DNA from: a virus
Reading direction: 5' to 3' (one strand)
Virus record (IMG/VR): IMGVR_UViG_3300014868_000001
Coordinates: 1 to 47,771 of that record
DNA: 47,771 nt
Positions 14,787 to 23,534 of this stretch are shown one piece after another. Every line of letters starts with the position of its first letter. Position 1 is the first letter of the stretch. Made by a program: the position numbers and the translations under genes. The notes beneath the pieces were generated by a model that saw only the letters and a list, made by a program, of their open reading frames with translations, searched no databases and was not told where the DNA came from.

Positions 14787-15932
14787 ATGATGGCCCGTCT
14801 GTGCCGCACGCTCGCGATTGTGCTCGTCCTGCTGCCAGGACTCGTTCACGCCCAGGTCTCCGCCGACACCACCACGGGTGTCAGGACCATCACGAGCGCG
14901 ACGTCCGGCGACGTGATTCTCGGCCCGCTGAGCGCTCGAGGGTCCGGCAGCGTTCAGCTCTACGGCACGTGGACTGGCACCTACGTGATCGAGGGCAGTA
15001 ATAGCAATAACTGCACGACCGGCACGTACGCCACGCTGCCAGGCACCTCGGAACTGACCTCGAACGGGCTGACGAAGATCGACGTGTCAGCGGTTCGGTG
15101 TATTCGCATCAACGATTCCGGATGGAGCTCCGGCACCACGAGCGTCATCATCGCTGCCAGTAGCGCGGGCGGTGGGGGCGGTGGTGGTAGCGTCGCGAGC
15201 GGTACGGTGGCGATTAGCCAGACCGGGAACGAGAACGCGGTGGATGTCCTGACGTCGGGCCTTCCAGCGGGTGCGTCAACCGCGGCGAATCAAACCTCTG
15301 AGATTGCGCTCATCACCGACATCGAGACGGATATCGACGACATCGAAACCCTGCTGACCACGATCGCGGGCGACACCACAGACATCGAGGCGGCGCTTGA
15401 GGCCATCCATTTTGTCGATGACGAAGACTTCTCGGATGGCGTCTCTGCGTTCGCGCTTGTCGGATGCGTGGCCGAAGCGACACCGACCACAGTCACTGAC
15501 GGAGACGTTGGCGCCTGCGCGATGACGGTTGGTCGCGCGGTGAAGGTGGCGCTTGCCAATGCGGACGGCTCGTTGGTGTCGCTGTTCTCGAGCGTGAACT
15601 CCAGCGAGTACTACATCTCCGCAGGCGCCACCGAAGACGAGAACGAAGTCGATGCCAACGCCGGCACGATGCTGAGCATCGTCGCGCGGAACAACCACGC
15701 CAGCGCGAACGCCTTCATCCGCTGCACCGATGACGATGCGGCAGGTAGTGCGCCTGCGACCGCTGTGGTCATCTACGAGCTGATGGTGCCCTTCGGTTTG
15801 CCAACCAGGGACGACAACATCGGCATCCCGTATTCGACGGCACTCACGTGCTGGATCGTGCTGGGCGAAGCCGATGACGACGTCGCGGAAGTCGCGGCGA
15901 ACGACGTGGTCTACGTGTTGAGGTATCAGTAA
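14787..15932 (+). CDS. secreted-type fibre-like protein with signal peptide
   Basis: A 381-residue protein if ATG 14787 is used (GAGGGAG precedes it). Residues 1-23 form a Sec signal peptide: positive start, hydrophobic core (LAIVLVLLPGL), VHA before a Q. The mature part is beta-rich and threonine/serine-rich, with a glycine linker (GGGGGGGS, about residue 134). A helical segment of repeated isoleucine/aspartate/threonine follows (ITDIETDIDDIETLLTTIAG, about 175-195), typical of trimeric coiled-coil fibre necks. The last 170 residues look like a globular tip. It lies among virion genes, so a fibre is likely, but the signal peptide is unusual for one. Confidence 0.65.
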   Translation: MMARLCRTLAIVLVLLPGLVHAQVSADTTTGVRTITSATSGDVILGPLSARGSGSVQLYGTWTGTYVIEGSNSNNCTTGTYATLPGTSELTSNGLTKIDVSAVRCIRINDSGWSSGTTSVIIAASSAGGGGGGGSVASGTVAISQTGNENAVDVLTSGLPAGASTAANQTSEIALITDIETDIDDIETLLTTIAGDTTDIEAALEAIHFVDDEDFSDGVSAFALVGCVAEATPTTVTDGDVGACAMTVGRAVKVALANADGSLVSLFSSVNSSEYYISAGATEDENEVDANAGTMLSIVARNNHASANAFIRCTDDDAAGSAPATAVVIYELMVPFGLPTRDDNIGIPYSTALTCWIVLGEADDDVAEVAANDVVYVLRYQ

Positions 15933-16346
15933 ATGGCATATAACCTCGCGACAATCGTTCAGAAGGACGCGCCGGCAGACGATGGCCGCGTACACATCGT
16001 GGTGGCATTCACCGGCAATGCTGGCGAGCCGCGCATTCTCCGAGACAAATACATCGCTGGAGAGTCAATCGCGGACATCCGGGCATGGGCACGCGCTGAG
16101 GCGGCAACCCTACTCGGGAAGAAGACCGTCGCGGACTTGCTGGCACTCAACGTGACACTGGATCTGACGCCTCCGGCCGGACCCACGGCGGCGCAGATTG
16201 CGCAGGCGGTGTGGCTGGAGAAGGCTCAGCGTCTCGTGCGGATGCGAGAACTGGCGCTCACCAACGCGACGGCCGTGACGAACTTCAACGCCTTGGTGGC
16301 GGATGTCAACGCGACGTATCTCGCGGCATACGCGGCGGTGACCTGA
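15933..16346 (+). CDS. hypothetical protein of the fibre module
   Basis: A 137-residue protein whose ATG directly follows the previous stop (TAAATG). A compact alpha/beta N-terminus (VHIVVAFTGNAGEPRILRDK) and a helical C-terminus (VWLEKAQRLVRMRELALTNA) are seen. The size, helical end and place directly after a fibre-like gene would suit a tail-fibre assembly protein, but no family motif is recognised. It has no signal peptide, unlike its neighbours on both sides. It overlaps the next gene by one base. Confidence 0.55.
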   Translation: MAYNLATIVQKDAPADDGRVHIVVAFTGNAGEPRILRDKYIAGESIADIRAWARAEAATLLGKKTVADLLALNVTLDLTPPAGPTAAQIAQAVWLEKAQRLVRMRELALTNATAVTNFNALVADVNATYLAAYAAVT

Positions 16347-16588
16347 TGAGGATTATTGGACTCGCCATCGCTGCAGTGACTGCGGCTGCCATCGTCTCGC
16401 TGGTCGCCGTCTGGTATACCACTCCAGCCGCGGCGCTCTCGCCTGAACAAGCGGCACTCGCCAAACTCTACGAGCGCGGCGTCAAGGCGGCTGCTCCCGC
16501 GTGTAGCTCGAAGGGCGCGAAGGTCATCACACTGCTCGGCAAGGTGGACGGGCAGGCCGTCACGTTCGTGGGGTGCGTGGAGCCGTGA
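16346..16588 (+). CDS. small exported or membrane protein
   Basis: An 80-residue protein with a hydrophobic N-terminal segment (residues 3-23: IIGLAIAAVTAAAIVSLVAV) that may be a signal peptide cleaved near TTPAAALS or an anchor. The soluble part holds two cysteines (PACSSKG, FVGCVEP) that could form a disulphide in an exported protein. The start overlaps the previous stop, and the stop overlaps the next start (GTGA). No family is recognised. Confidence 0.55.
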   Translation: MRIIGLAIAAVTAAAIVSLVAVWYTTPAAALSPEQAALAKLYERGVKAAAPACSSKGAKVITLLGKVDGQAVTFVGCVEP

Positions 16589-17277
16589 AGACCGCCGCGC
16601 TCATCCTCGCGTGTCTCCTGCTGTGGGCGCAGCCTGCCCAGGCACAACCCGCTATCGAAGGATCTGGGGGTAGCACCATCCCGCTGTCCGCAACGTGCGC
16701 AGGGACTAATAAGGTCCTGTATGCGTGGTCAACCAACGACGACGCCAACGATAACAACCATGTCCTCGTGTTCAACACCACCGAGACGATGACAGAGGTG
16801 ATCGAAAACATCGGCGCCGGTCGGTACATCGCCATGCACAGGCTGGTGAATCCCACATCGACAACCGCCAACATTACCGCGTCGTCTGGCACTCCAGGCA
16901 TCGTGGCCTATATATGCCTGTCGGGCGTTGATCAGGGAGATCCTGACGATGCCGCGCAATCGGAGAATAACGGAGGAGCACCGGCGGAAACGGCGAGTGG
17001 GTTGACTGTCTCAAGTGCCGTTGGGGATCTTGTCATCTCGGGGCTAGCCGCCAATAACAAAAACACAGGCTTCGCTACGGCCGCAGGTACGGGGCAGACC
17101 GAGCGTGTGGACGTGGGGGATACCTCGCTTGGCGTAGCGGTCAGCACGCAGACGGGTGCGGCGAGTGTCGTACCGAATTGGACGTGGACTGGCGCTGTGT
17201 CATTTGGTCATGTAGCGATGAACGTCAATGCCGCTGGTGGAGGCGGGGGCACACGCCGTCGTCAGGTGGTCGATTGA
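16585..17277 (+). CDS. exported beta-rich protein with signal peptide
   Basis: A 230-residue protein starting at GTG 16585 (GTGA overlap). Residues 1-21 are a clean Sec signal peptide (hydrophobic ALILACLLLWA, then AQA before QP). The mature part is a beta-rich domain full of A, G, T, S and N (VLYAWSTNDDANDNNHVLVF, GDLVISGLAANNKNTGFATA), resembling lectin-like or jelly-roll sandwiches. It ends in a glycine run and a basic tail (GGGGGTRRRQVVD). No enzyme motif is seen. It is coupled to the beta-helix protein that follows through a TTGA overlap, so the two are probably made together. Confidence 0.6.
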   Translation: MKTAALILACLLLWAQPAQAQPAIEGSGGSTIPLSATCAGTNKVLYAWSTNDDANDNNHVLVFNTTETMTEVIENIGAGRYIAMHRLVNPTSTTANITASSGTPGIVAYICLSGVDQGDPDDAAQSENNGGAPAETASGLTVSSAVGDLVISGLAANNKNTGFATAAGTGQTERVDVGDTSLGVAVSTQTGAASVVPNWTWTGAVSFGHVAMNVNAAGGGGGTRRRQVVD

Positions 17278-18866
17278 TTCGGACACTGCTGACACTCGCG
17301 GTGTTAGCCTGCGCTGGCTCCGCACAGGCGGCGGACCTGTGCGTCAAGGCTGGCGGCAGCGACGCGACTGCGAAGGCGTCCATCGTCTACGTCGCAGGCA
17401 ATGAAGCGGGCTCGACCTGTTGGGAAACCATCGGGCGGTCAGCGTGGGGTTCAACCGATCGGACCATGACGGTTGGCGCGCAAGCCGCCGCCGCTGGTGA
17501 CACGGTTTACATCTTCACCGGACCGTACACGCATCCGGCTGGGACCGGCGAGAACTTCGACCCCTATTACAACCCGGTCAACTCGGGCACGATGGGGAAC
17601 CCCATCGTCTTCCGCGCCGTGCCGGACGGGACGGTCACGCTCTGCGCCACTGACCTTGAACTGTTCAACGACGACCCGGATGGCAATCAGGGACCAACGC
17701 TCGGCGTCAACAACCGCGACTGGATCACCATCGGGCCTGGGTTCCTGCTTGATGAAGCGTGCGCGCCCACTCGCCCCGACATGGGGCCGGTGTCGATCAC
17801 GGACGCGACCGGGATCGTCTTCACCGGCAATACTCTCGTCGGCAACGAAGATGAGGATGCGTGGTGGGGCGACAATCACCCGGCTATCCGCGCGCAGACG
17901 GCTGACCAAATCACCGTCAGTCAGAACATCATCTCTGGTTTCTACAACACCGCTGCTGACGACCCCGAAGACGCACCGTGCTTAGAGACGTACACGACGG
18001 ACGAGATTCTTGTTGAGCACAACACCTGTTTTGATTCTGGTGGTGGGATCAACTTCAAGGGGAACACCGCCTCACCTGATACTCGCATCATCCGGTTCAA
18101 CCTGATTTATGGCGTGAGCACGGGGATCGTGATCCAGAACAACGGTGCCGATGCGGACGGGGAGACGCTGGTCTATCAAAACATCGTGCGGGATTGCGTG
18201 GCGGCGCCGACCGGCGCAGGCGAGGTCACGCTCGGGATCGGCGTCCACGGTTATGGCCTCGGCAGCGATCCGCAGAACCTCTATTTCGTAAACAACACGA
18301 TCGAGGACTGTCACGATGGCGTGGGTAGCGCCAACTTCTTCCTGAACGGCGGGCTCATCGCCGACGCCAATATCAAATGGTGGAACAACATCAGCGTTGA
18401 TTCCCAGTTCATGATCTACTGCGACAACGGCTGCGGGACGTCGGACGTGCAGGATCAGGCTGCGTTTGACGCTGAGCACAACCTCTATTTGACGTTCGAG
18501 ACGTTCGCCAACGATGGCAGCAATCGCACCTTCGCTACGTGGACCTCTGGCGGGTATGCGCAGGACGCGACTTCGCCAGCCAGCACCAGCACCACCGATC
18601 CGTTGTTCGTCAATCAGGCGACGAATGACCTTCACCTCCAGGGGGGCTCGACGGCGCTCACCCTCGGCCGAACGCTGACACTGATTCACGGCTCAAGCGG
18701 AGAAGTGGTGCCAGCGGGTGCCTACATCACAGGCGATGAAACCATCGGGGCTGGCGGTAGTGAGGAAGAGGAAGCGTCTGAGACGCCGAAGCGGCTCCCG
18801 CGTCCCTTGCAACGACTGATTGCCGCGCTGATGGTGCCGCCGATGCTGCACGCACCAGCGCCATAA
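17274..18866 (+). CDS. right-handed beta-helix protein with signal peptide
   Basis: A 530-residue protein starting at TTG 17274, overlapping the previous stop. Residues 1-19 are a signal peptide (TLLTLAVLACAGSAQA). The body shows regularly spaced N-x-I/V and G-I-x-F/I rungs (GIVFTGNTLVGNEDED, QITVSQNIISGFYNT, NLYFVNNTIEDCHDGVG), typical of pectate-lyase-like parallel beta-helices as in tailspikes and polysaccharide lyases. Several cysteines fit an exported protein. The C-terminus is acidic then basic. It may be a tailspike depolymerase or a secreted host-surface-modifying enzyme; catalytic residues cannot be assigned. Confidence 0.75.
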   Translation: MIRTLLTLAVLACAGSAQAADLCVKAGGSDATAKASIVYVAGNEAGSTCWETIGRSAWGSTDRTMTVGAQAAAAGDTVYIFTGPYTHPAGTGENFDPYYNPVNSGTMGNPIVFRAVPDGTVTLCATDLELFNDDPDGNQGPTLGVNNRDWITIGPGFLLDEACAPTRPDMGPVSITDATGIVFTGNTLVGNEDEDAWWGDNHPAIRAQTADQITVSQNIISGFYNTAADDPEDAPCLETYTTDEILVEHNTCFDSGGGINFKGNTASPDTRIIRFNLIYGVSTGIVIQNNGADADGETLVYQNIVRDCVAAPTGAGEVTLGIGVHGYGLGSDPQNLYFVNNTIEDCHDGVGSANFFLNGGLIADANIKWWNNISVDSQFMIYCDNGCGTSDVQDQAAFDAEHNLYLTFETFANDGSNRTFATWTSGGYAQDATSPASTSTTDPLFVNQATNDLHLQGGSTALTLGRTLTLIHGSSGEVVPAGAYITGDETIGAGGSEEEEASETPKRLPRPLQRLIAALMVPPMLHAPAP

Positions 18867-18877
18867 AAGGAGAGCGA

Positions 18878-19285
18878 ATGCGACGACTACTGTGCTGCTT
18901 GGTCCTGTTCCTGCCGGCGCTCGCGTCGGCTCAGACCCCGATCACGCGCGGGCCCGTGCCTGCCGGCGCCCGCGTCGCATACGAGACGCCAGACAACGTC
19001 ACCACGCTGACGCAAGCGGCGTCCTTCGAGGCGAGGTTCTACCGGAACGGGACGCCGCTGACCGCGCTCGTCAACGTGTCGTGTGCGCCCGCCGTGGCGC
19101 CACTGGTCGGGTTTACCTGCACATCGGTGCTGACGCCGTCGAATATCGATGCGCTCAATCAAGTGGGCGTGCACGCGTTGACGCTGTCGCTGTTTCGCCA
19201 GGACGTCGGGGAGGGTCCACACGGAGCCCCTTTTACCTTGACAACGCCGGCGGGTGTCCCTCGGGGGGGGCGACTTTTCCAGTAG
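18878..19285 (+). CDS. exported small protein, probably frameshifted
   Basis: A 135-residue open frame preceded by AAAAGGAGAG. Residues 1-18 are a signal peptide (RRLLCCLVLFLPALASA before Q). The mature part is a beta-rich domain (EARFYRNGTPLTALVNVSC, VGFTCTSVLTPSNIDALNQV). The frame ends shortly after a run of eight G (19263-19270). The -1 frame then continues with strong coding character to 19422 (see the separate entry). The full protein was therefore probably about 180 residues. Either a sequencing indel in the G run, a real mutation, or programmed slippage would explain this. Confidence 0.6.
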   Translation: MRRLLCCLVLFLPALASAQTPITRGPVPAGARVAYETPDNVTTLTQAASFEARFYRNGTPLTALVNVSCAPAVAPLVGFTCTSVLTPSNIDALNQVGVHALTLSLFRQDVGEGPHGAPFTLTTPAGVPRGGRLFQ

Positions 19286-19422
19286 GGACCGAGCTCCCTC
19301 AGAAGATCAAGCTCACGGCGTGGGACACGTGGCGGATCGGCATGGAAGCGAACGGGTGGCGCCTGGTCGTGACGCGGTGGAACACAACGTGGTGGTGGGG
19401 CTACACACGGTGCGACCGCTGA
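19263..19422 (+). other. G8 run and -1 frame continuation of the preceding gene
   Basis: After eight consecutive G residues (19263-19270), the -1 frame encodes GATFPVGTELPQ, KIKLTAWDTWRIGMEANGW and RLVVTRWNTTWWWGYTRC before a stop at 19422. It has high third-position GC and no start of its own in a sensible place. The upstream frame meanwhile hits a stop within five codons of the run. This is the usual signature of a homopolymer frame break or of ribosomal slippage. Confidence 0.65.
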
Positions 19423-19595
19423 ACTCGGAGGAAATCGCGGAGATTGACCGGCGACAAGTCGCACTGATTGATGCGGAATTAGCGCGCGTGAGGCAGGCAA
19501 CGTCGTGGTCGCCTCCGCGTGGGTTCTGGCGGCGCGAAGGAGCTGAGTTGTTCACGGCCCTCCGTCAGACGAAGTGGCGGAAAACGAGAGCGTAA
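19410..19595 (+). CDS. small charged hypothetical protein
   Basis: A 61-residue protein, start chosen at GTG 19410 because it overlaps the end of the preceding (frame-shifted) coding stretch; GTG codons a little upstream are also possible. The sequence is helical and charged (SEEIAEIDRRQVALIDAELA), then aromatic (SWSPPRGFWRREGAELFTAL), with a basic end. No family is recognised. It is followed closely by a GTAAGGGAGATCC ribosome site for the next gene. Confidence 0.45.
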   Translation: MRPLNSEEIAEIDRRQVALIDAELARVRQATSWSPPRGFWRREGAELFTALRQTKWRKTRA

Positions 19596-19608
19596 GGGAG
19601 ATCCGAGC

Positions 19609-19956
19609 GTGGGCACACTACCGAGGAACACCGTCACACTGGTTCGGAAGACCAACGGCATCACAGAAATCGGTGTCGCTGGTGTGGACATCGGCATGCC
19701 GGTCAAGGTTCGCGCGATGCCGGTGTGGAAGATGATCCTCGTGCGAGTCACGCGCGTCTATCTCTCGACCTTCCTTGGTCTGGTCACGGCGACTGGTACC
19801 GGGCTGATCACCTTACAGATTCCGTGGGCGCATGAATGGGGGCAGATCGCCACCGCGCTGATGGCCGCGACCGCTCCGGCCTTTCTGTCTCTCTGCCATA
19901 ACGCCGTGGACTTCCTGACCGCGATCGACGTGCATCGGCCGGAGCTGCGCGCGTGA
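19609..19956 (+). CDS. two-span membrane protein, holin candidate
   Basis: A 115-residue protein from GTG 19609 after AAGGGAGATCC. A 45-residue soluble N-terminus precedes two hydrophobic segments (about residues 48-65, VYLSTFLGLVTATGTGLI, and 77-99, IATALMAATAPAFLSLCHNA). The C-terminus is short and charged. Size and two spans would fit a class II holin, but the long soluble N-terminus is atypical and no endolysin is found nearby. It could instead be a virion or immunity membrane protein. It overlaps the next gene by 4 bases. Confidence 0.5.
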   Translation: MGTLPRNTVTLVRKTNGITEIGVAGVDIGMPVKVRAMPVWKMILVRVTRVYLSTFLGLVTATGTGLITLQIPWAHEWGQIATALMAATAPAFLSLCHNAVDFLTAIDVHRPELRA

Positions 19957-20141
19957 AGCGGCTCCGCGTCGTGCTCGACGGCGGCCCGGTCGAAGAGCCC
20001 TTCGAGGCCGTCGTGCTCGAGGACCACGAGCTCGCGGAGATCGTGCGGATGAAAGCGGCGCTGCGGACCATTAGCCAGGCTGCGGACGGCACGCCGATCG
20101 CTGACCTTGCCACGATCGCCCGGGAGGCGTTACCACGGTGA
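19953..20141 (+). CDS. small hypothetical protein before the head-tail adaptor
   Basis: A 62-residue protein from GTG 19953, overlapping neighbours at both ends. It is acidic and regular: two short strands (LRVVLDGGPVEEPFEAVVLE), then helices (HELAEIVRMKAALRTIS). No motif is recognised. Its position directly before the adaptor gene and full translational coupling suggest a small connector or chaperone. Confidence 0.55.
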   Translation: MKRLRVVLDGGPVEEPFEAVVLEDHELAEIVRMKAALRTISQAADGTPIADLATIAREALPR

Positions 20142-21085
20142 CGAGACGAGAATTCCTCGACGACTTCTTGGCGTTCGTCGGTGAGAGCGAGGACGACGAC
20201 GCCCGTGACGTGGCCGAGCGGTTGCTGAACCGCGCGATCGACGTCATCTACATGAAGCACGCCTTCCGGCAGTTTCGCGCGCCGACCGCGCACGAAATTA
20301 CGCTCGTCGCCGGCACGCGCTCGTATGCGCTCCCCTCGTGGTTTGGACGGCCGCTGCCGCGGACGCCGGCGTTCAACCTGACCGACCGCGCGCCCGTGCC
20401 GTTCGAGGACGAGGTACTGCTGAAGCAGAGCGACGCGACGATCGGCACCTCCCTCGAAGCCACCGGCGCACCAGAATGCGCGTATCTCGGTGGCGTCAGT
20501 GCGCTCGAGGTCGAGGTCAGCGCGAGCGGGACCGCGCTCGAGGTCGTCTCGGACAGCTCGAGCGATACCGATGTGGTCCTGTCGATCGAAGGCATCGACG
20601 CGAACAACCGGCAGAAGCGCACGAAGGTGACGCTGACCGGGACCATCGCGGTCGCGCTCGGCACGTGGAAACCGCCGGTGATGTTCGTGGGGAAGAGCTT
20701 TATCGCGGCGGTGGATGCCCCGACCGAGTTCACCACGAGCCGCGGAACCGTGACGGTGCGCGTGGCCGCGGCCGGCACGACGCATCTCACGCTGCAGGCC
20801 GATGAGAGCTCGAAACAGCAGCTGATGGTCAACGTCACGCCACTGCCGAACGCGACGAAGGTGCTCGCGCTGCCGTTCCTCATGAAGCCGAAACGGCTGA
20901 TGTACGATTCCGACGCGCTGCCCACGTGGTGGGACTCGGCCATCTGGGAAGAGATGTTGATTCAGTGGCGCGTCAACGCCGGCGAGTTGGCGACCGATAT
21001 CAACGTGCCGCGGCCGGAGTTCATCAACCTCTTGTCGTTCGACAACACGATCGGACCACCGATCACGAAGCGGCCGTTCCGATGA
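20138..21085 (+). CDS. putative head-tail adaptor protein with Ig-like insertion
   Basis: A 315-residue protein from GTG 20138. The N-terminus is helical (REFLDDFLAFVGESEDDDAR, AERLLNRAIDVIYMKHAFRQ) and followed by ITLVAGTRSYALPSWF, the pattern of adaptor proteins that sit below the portal. Residues about 120-230 are a beta-rich, threonine/valine-rich insertion resembling an Ig-like domain (VTLTGTIAVALGTWKPPVMF). The C-terminus (LMYDSDALPTWWDSAIWEEM) returns to helices. Identity is inferred from pattern and from the following tail gene. Confidence 0.65.
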   Translation: MTRREFLDDFLAFVGESEDDDARDVAERLLNRAIDVIYMKHAFRQFRAPTAHEITLVAGTRSYALPSWFGRPLPRTPAFNLTDRAPVPFEDEVLLKQSDATIGTSLEATGAPECAYLGGVSALEVEVSASGTALEVVSDSSSDTDVVLSIEGIDANNRQKRTKVTLTGTIAVALGTWKPPVMFVGKSFIAAVDAPTEFTTSRGTVTVRVAAAGTTHLTLQADESSKQQLMVNVTPLPNATKVLALPFLMKPKRLMYDSDALPTWWDSAIWEEMLIQWRVNAGELATDINVPRPEFINLLSFDNTIGPPITKRPFR

Positions 21086-23178
21086 GCCTGACGAGCCCGC
21101 GGTTCTCCGCCACGATTCGGAGCTTCTCGCCTGGCTATCTCGACACGCCAGAAGACGACACGCTGCCGCTCGGCGCGTTGCAAGAGGCGCGGAACTGCTT
21201 CCTCACGAAGATCGGACCCGGTGCGCAGGCGCGCGCTCTGCTCGGGAAACGAGACGGGCATCGGCTGCTGAACGCGACCGCGATCGCGGCCGGCAAGCGG
21301 GTGGACATCGTCGAGTTCGTGCGGGTGGGCGCCGATCCTGAGCTCGTGGCGGTCTGCGACGGCGCGGTCTACTCGTGGGACGGCGCCGCGTGGAACGCGG
21401 TGACAGGCGGCACGGGGTTCACGTCGAACACGCCGTGCCGATTCAGTCAGGCGAAGAACAACCTGTTCATCACCGATGGCACGGTGCAGAAGCGGTACAA
21501 CGGGACCGCGTGCTTTCCGATTGGGAACGCCGCGCCGGGCACGGCGCCGACGCTCGCAGTCGGGACGGCGACCGGGGTCACCGGCACGTATGTGGGGTAT
21601 TGGGTCGGCTACGACCCGGCGATGGACCACGAGACGAGTCCGAGCCCGCTGTCGGCAGAGGTCGCGTTCACCGACGACAAGCGCGATTGGACTCGGCCGG
21701 CGCACACGCTGCCGGCGAACTATACGCACTGGCGTGTCTACGCGCGGAACGTGACGACGACCGAGAACAACTTTTTTCGCGCCGGGACGCAGGTGATCGG
21801 GACGGCGACGTTGACGGAGTCGCTGAGCGACACCGCGCGCCGCGATCTCGGCGTCGGGCCGCTGTCGTCCGTCAACGATCCACCGCCGTTATTGGCGTGG
21901 ATGTCGTTCTGGCAGGGCTACGCGATCGGCGCTGAGCCGGGTGGTGCCGACTACCTCGTGAGCAAGCAGGGCGATCCTGAGAGCTGGCATCCACGTGACC
22001 GGCTGCCGGTGCGACGCAACCAGGCGCTGCGCAGCGGGAAACCGTGGCAGGACCGCGCGTTCATCCTGCAGACCGACACGCAGAGTTTCCGGCTCCTCGG
22101 GGACAAGCATCCCTTCCAGTTGAAGGAGCTCCACGACAGTCTCGGGAACGTCTGCTTCGACGCAGCCGTCGAAGGCCCGAATTGGTTCTATGCGTGGGAC
22201 CGCGTGCGCGGACCCTACCGGACGAACCTCGAGGTCTTCCAGCCACTAGCAGACGGACGCATCGAGACGTTGCTCGCGACCGTCAATAAGCTGTTCCTCG
22301 ACGACATCCGCTGTGTGCGGTACAAGCAGGGTGAACTCATTATTTGGAGCCTGCCGACACTGGTGAATCGTAAGCGGACGCTGATCGCGTGGCACGAGCG
22401 GCTCGAGTGCTGGCTGCCGCCGATTACCGGGTTCGAGTTCAATTCCATGTCGCCGTTCACGGACGAGACCACCGGCGCGATCGGGCTCTACATGGGCGAC
22501 TATTGGGGTCGCGTGTACGAGATGTTCTCGGGCCGTGTCGACGGGCCGCCGAGCGGCACGGTCACGGCGGCGATTACCGGCGCATCGTCCTCGACCGTGA
22601 CCGCGTCGGCGGCGACGTTCTTCACGACTGGCTCTGCGCTCGCGGGGATGCCGGCCGTTGTGATTTCGCCGGCGGGCACGGAGCAGTGGGTTCGCATTCA
22701 GAGCAACACCGGGACGGTCCTGACGCTCGACGTCGTGAACGGGCCGTCCCTGTCGCCCGTGCCGGCGACCGATGGCACGTGGACGGTGATCGTCGGCGCC
22801 ATCGACTGGTACGGCTGGCTCGGACGGATGGATTTCCAGGCGCCGGATCTGATGAAGCGCGGCGGGTTCCTCTTCGTCCAGGGGACGGCCGAGAGCGAAT
22901 CGCATACGCTCATCATGCGCGGACGGTTCAACGGGGCACCGTCGATCGGTCGCACGTGGAGCATCACGTTTCCGCCGTCCGGTGGCGTGTGGGGCGTCTC
23001 GGCGTGGAGTGAAGCCTTGTGGGGCGCGTCCGGCACGCGGTTCATGCGGAAGCGGCGCCTGTCGCGCGGGTTCCATACCGTGCAAATCGGCTTCAAGAAC
23101 TACTACCCGAATCAACCCTTCGTGCTGTCGTTGATCAAGGTCACGGCTGACCCGTTACCGCGCCGGGTGGTGGGCTGA
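21082..23178 (+). CDS. tail protein, gp10-like stabilisation / tail-tube B type
   Basis: A 698-residue protein, ATG 21082 overlapping the adaptor stop. It is beta-rich with repeated short motifs of propeller-like proteins (ELVAVCDGAVYSWDGAAWNA, NNLFITDGTVQKRYNG, FYAWDRVRGPYRTNLEVFQP), matching podovirus tail-stabilisation proteins that plug the portal. An inserted segment at about 490-570 is a small beta domain (VTAAITGASSSTVTASAATF). The C-terminus (RKRRLSRGFHTVQIGFKNYY) looks like the tail-contacting end. Function is inferred from family pattern and its place between the adaptor and the fibre genes. Confidence 0.75.
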   Translation: MSLTSPRFSATIRSFSPGYLDTPEDDTLPLGALQEARNCFLTKIGPGAQARALLGKRDGHRLLNATAIAAGKRVDIVEFVRVGADPELVAVCDGAVYSWDGAAWNAVTGGTGFTSNTPCRFSQAKNNLFITDGTVQKRYNGTACFPIGNAAPGTAPTLAVGTATGVTGTYVGYWVGYDPAMDHETSPSPLSAEVAFTDDKRDWTRPAHTLPANYTHWRVYARNVTTTENNFFRAGTQVIGTATLTESLSDTARRDLGVGPLSSVNDPPPLLAWMSFWQGYAIGAEPGGADYLVSKQGDPESWHPRDRLPVRRNQALRSGKPWQDRAFILQTDTQSFRLLGDKHPFQLKELHDSLGNVCFDAAVEGPNWFYAWDRVRGPYRTNLEVFQPLADGRIETLLATVNKLFLDDIRCVRYKQGELIIWSLPTLVNRKRTLIAWHERLECWLPPITGFEFNSMSPFTDETTGAIGLYMGDYWGRVYEMFSGRVDGPPSGTVTAAITGASSSTVTASAATFFTTGSALAGMPAVVISPAGTEQWVRIQSNTGTVLTLDVVNGPSLSPVPATDGTWTVIVGAIDWYGWLGRMDFQAPDLMKRGGFLFVQGTAESESHTLIMRGRFNGAPSIGRTWSITFPPSGGVWGVSAWSEALWGASGTRFMRKRRLSRGFHTVQIGFKNYYPNQPFVLSLIKVTADPLPRRVVG

Positions 23179-23495
23179 TGCCAACGACCGCGGCGGACCT
23201 CGAGGCCAGGATCGCGAAGATCGAGCGCGAACTCGCGGACCCGGTCGTCGAGGCCGCGCGCAGCAAGCCGCTCCGCGTGCGGTTCCCGGCTGCGGATACG
23301 CCGCGGGACATCGCGCACGGGCTCGGTGACGTGCCGACCGGCTACCGCGTCGATTGGGCGACCGCGCCGATTCATGCGACGCCGGGCTTGCAGTGGACGC
23401 GGGAGATCGCGTACCTGCAATCGACAGTCGCGAACGCGGAGGCCATCATCACGTTTTTTGTCGCCACCGAAGCGGCGATCGACGCGTATACTTAG
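23178..23495 (+). CDS. small tail protein
   Basis: A 105-residue protein, overlapping the previous stop by one base. A short coiled-coil (ADLEARIAKIERELADPVVE) leads into a beta domain with DTPRDIAHGLGDVPTGYRV and ATPGLQWTREIAYL, the HGLG.VP.GY pattern seen in small fibre or fibre-tip domains of environmental phages. No enzymatic motif is seen. A trimeric fibre adaptor is a reasonable inference. Confidence 0.6.
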   Translation: MPTTAADLEARIAKIERELADPVVEAARSKPLRVRFPAADTPRDIAHGLGDVPTGYRVDWATAPIHATPGLQWTREIAYLQSTVANAEAIITFFVATEAAIDAYT

Positions 23496-23534
23496 ACCGC
23501 GCACCACAGGGACCGGGCCAAAGGAACCTGTTCG

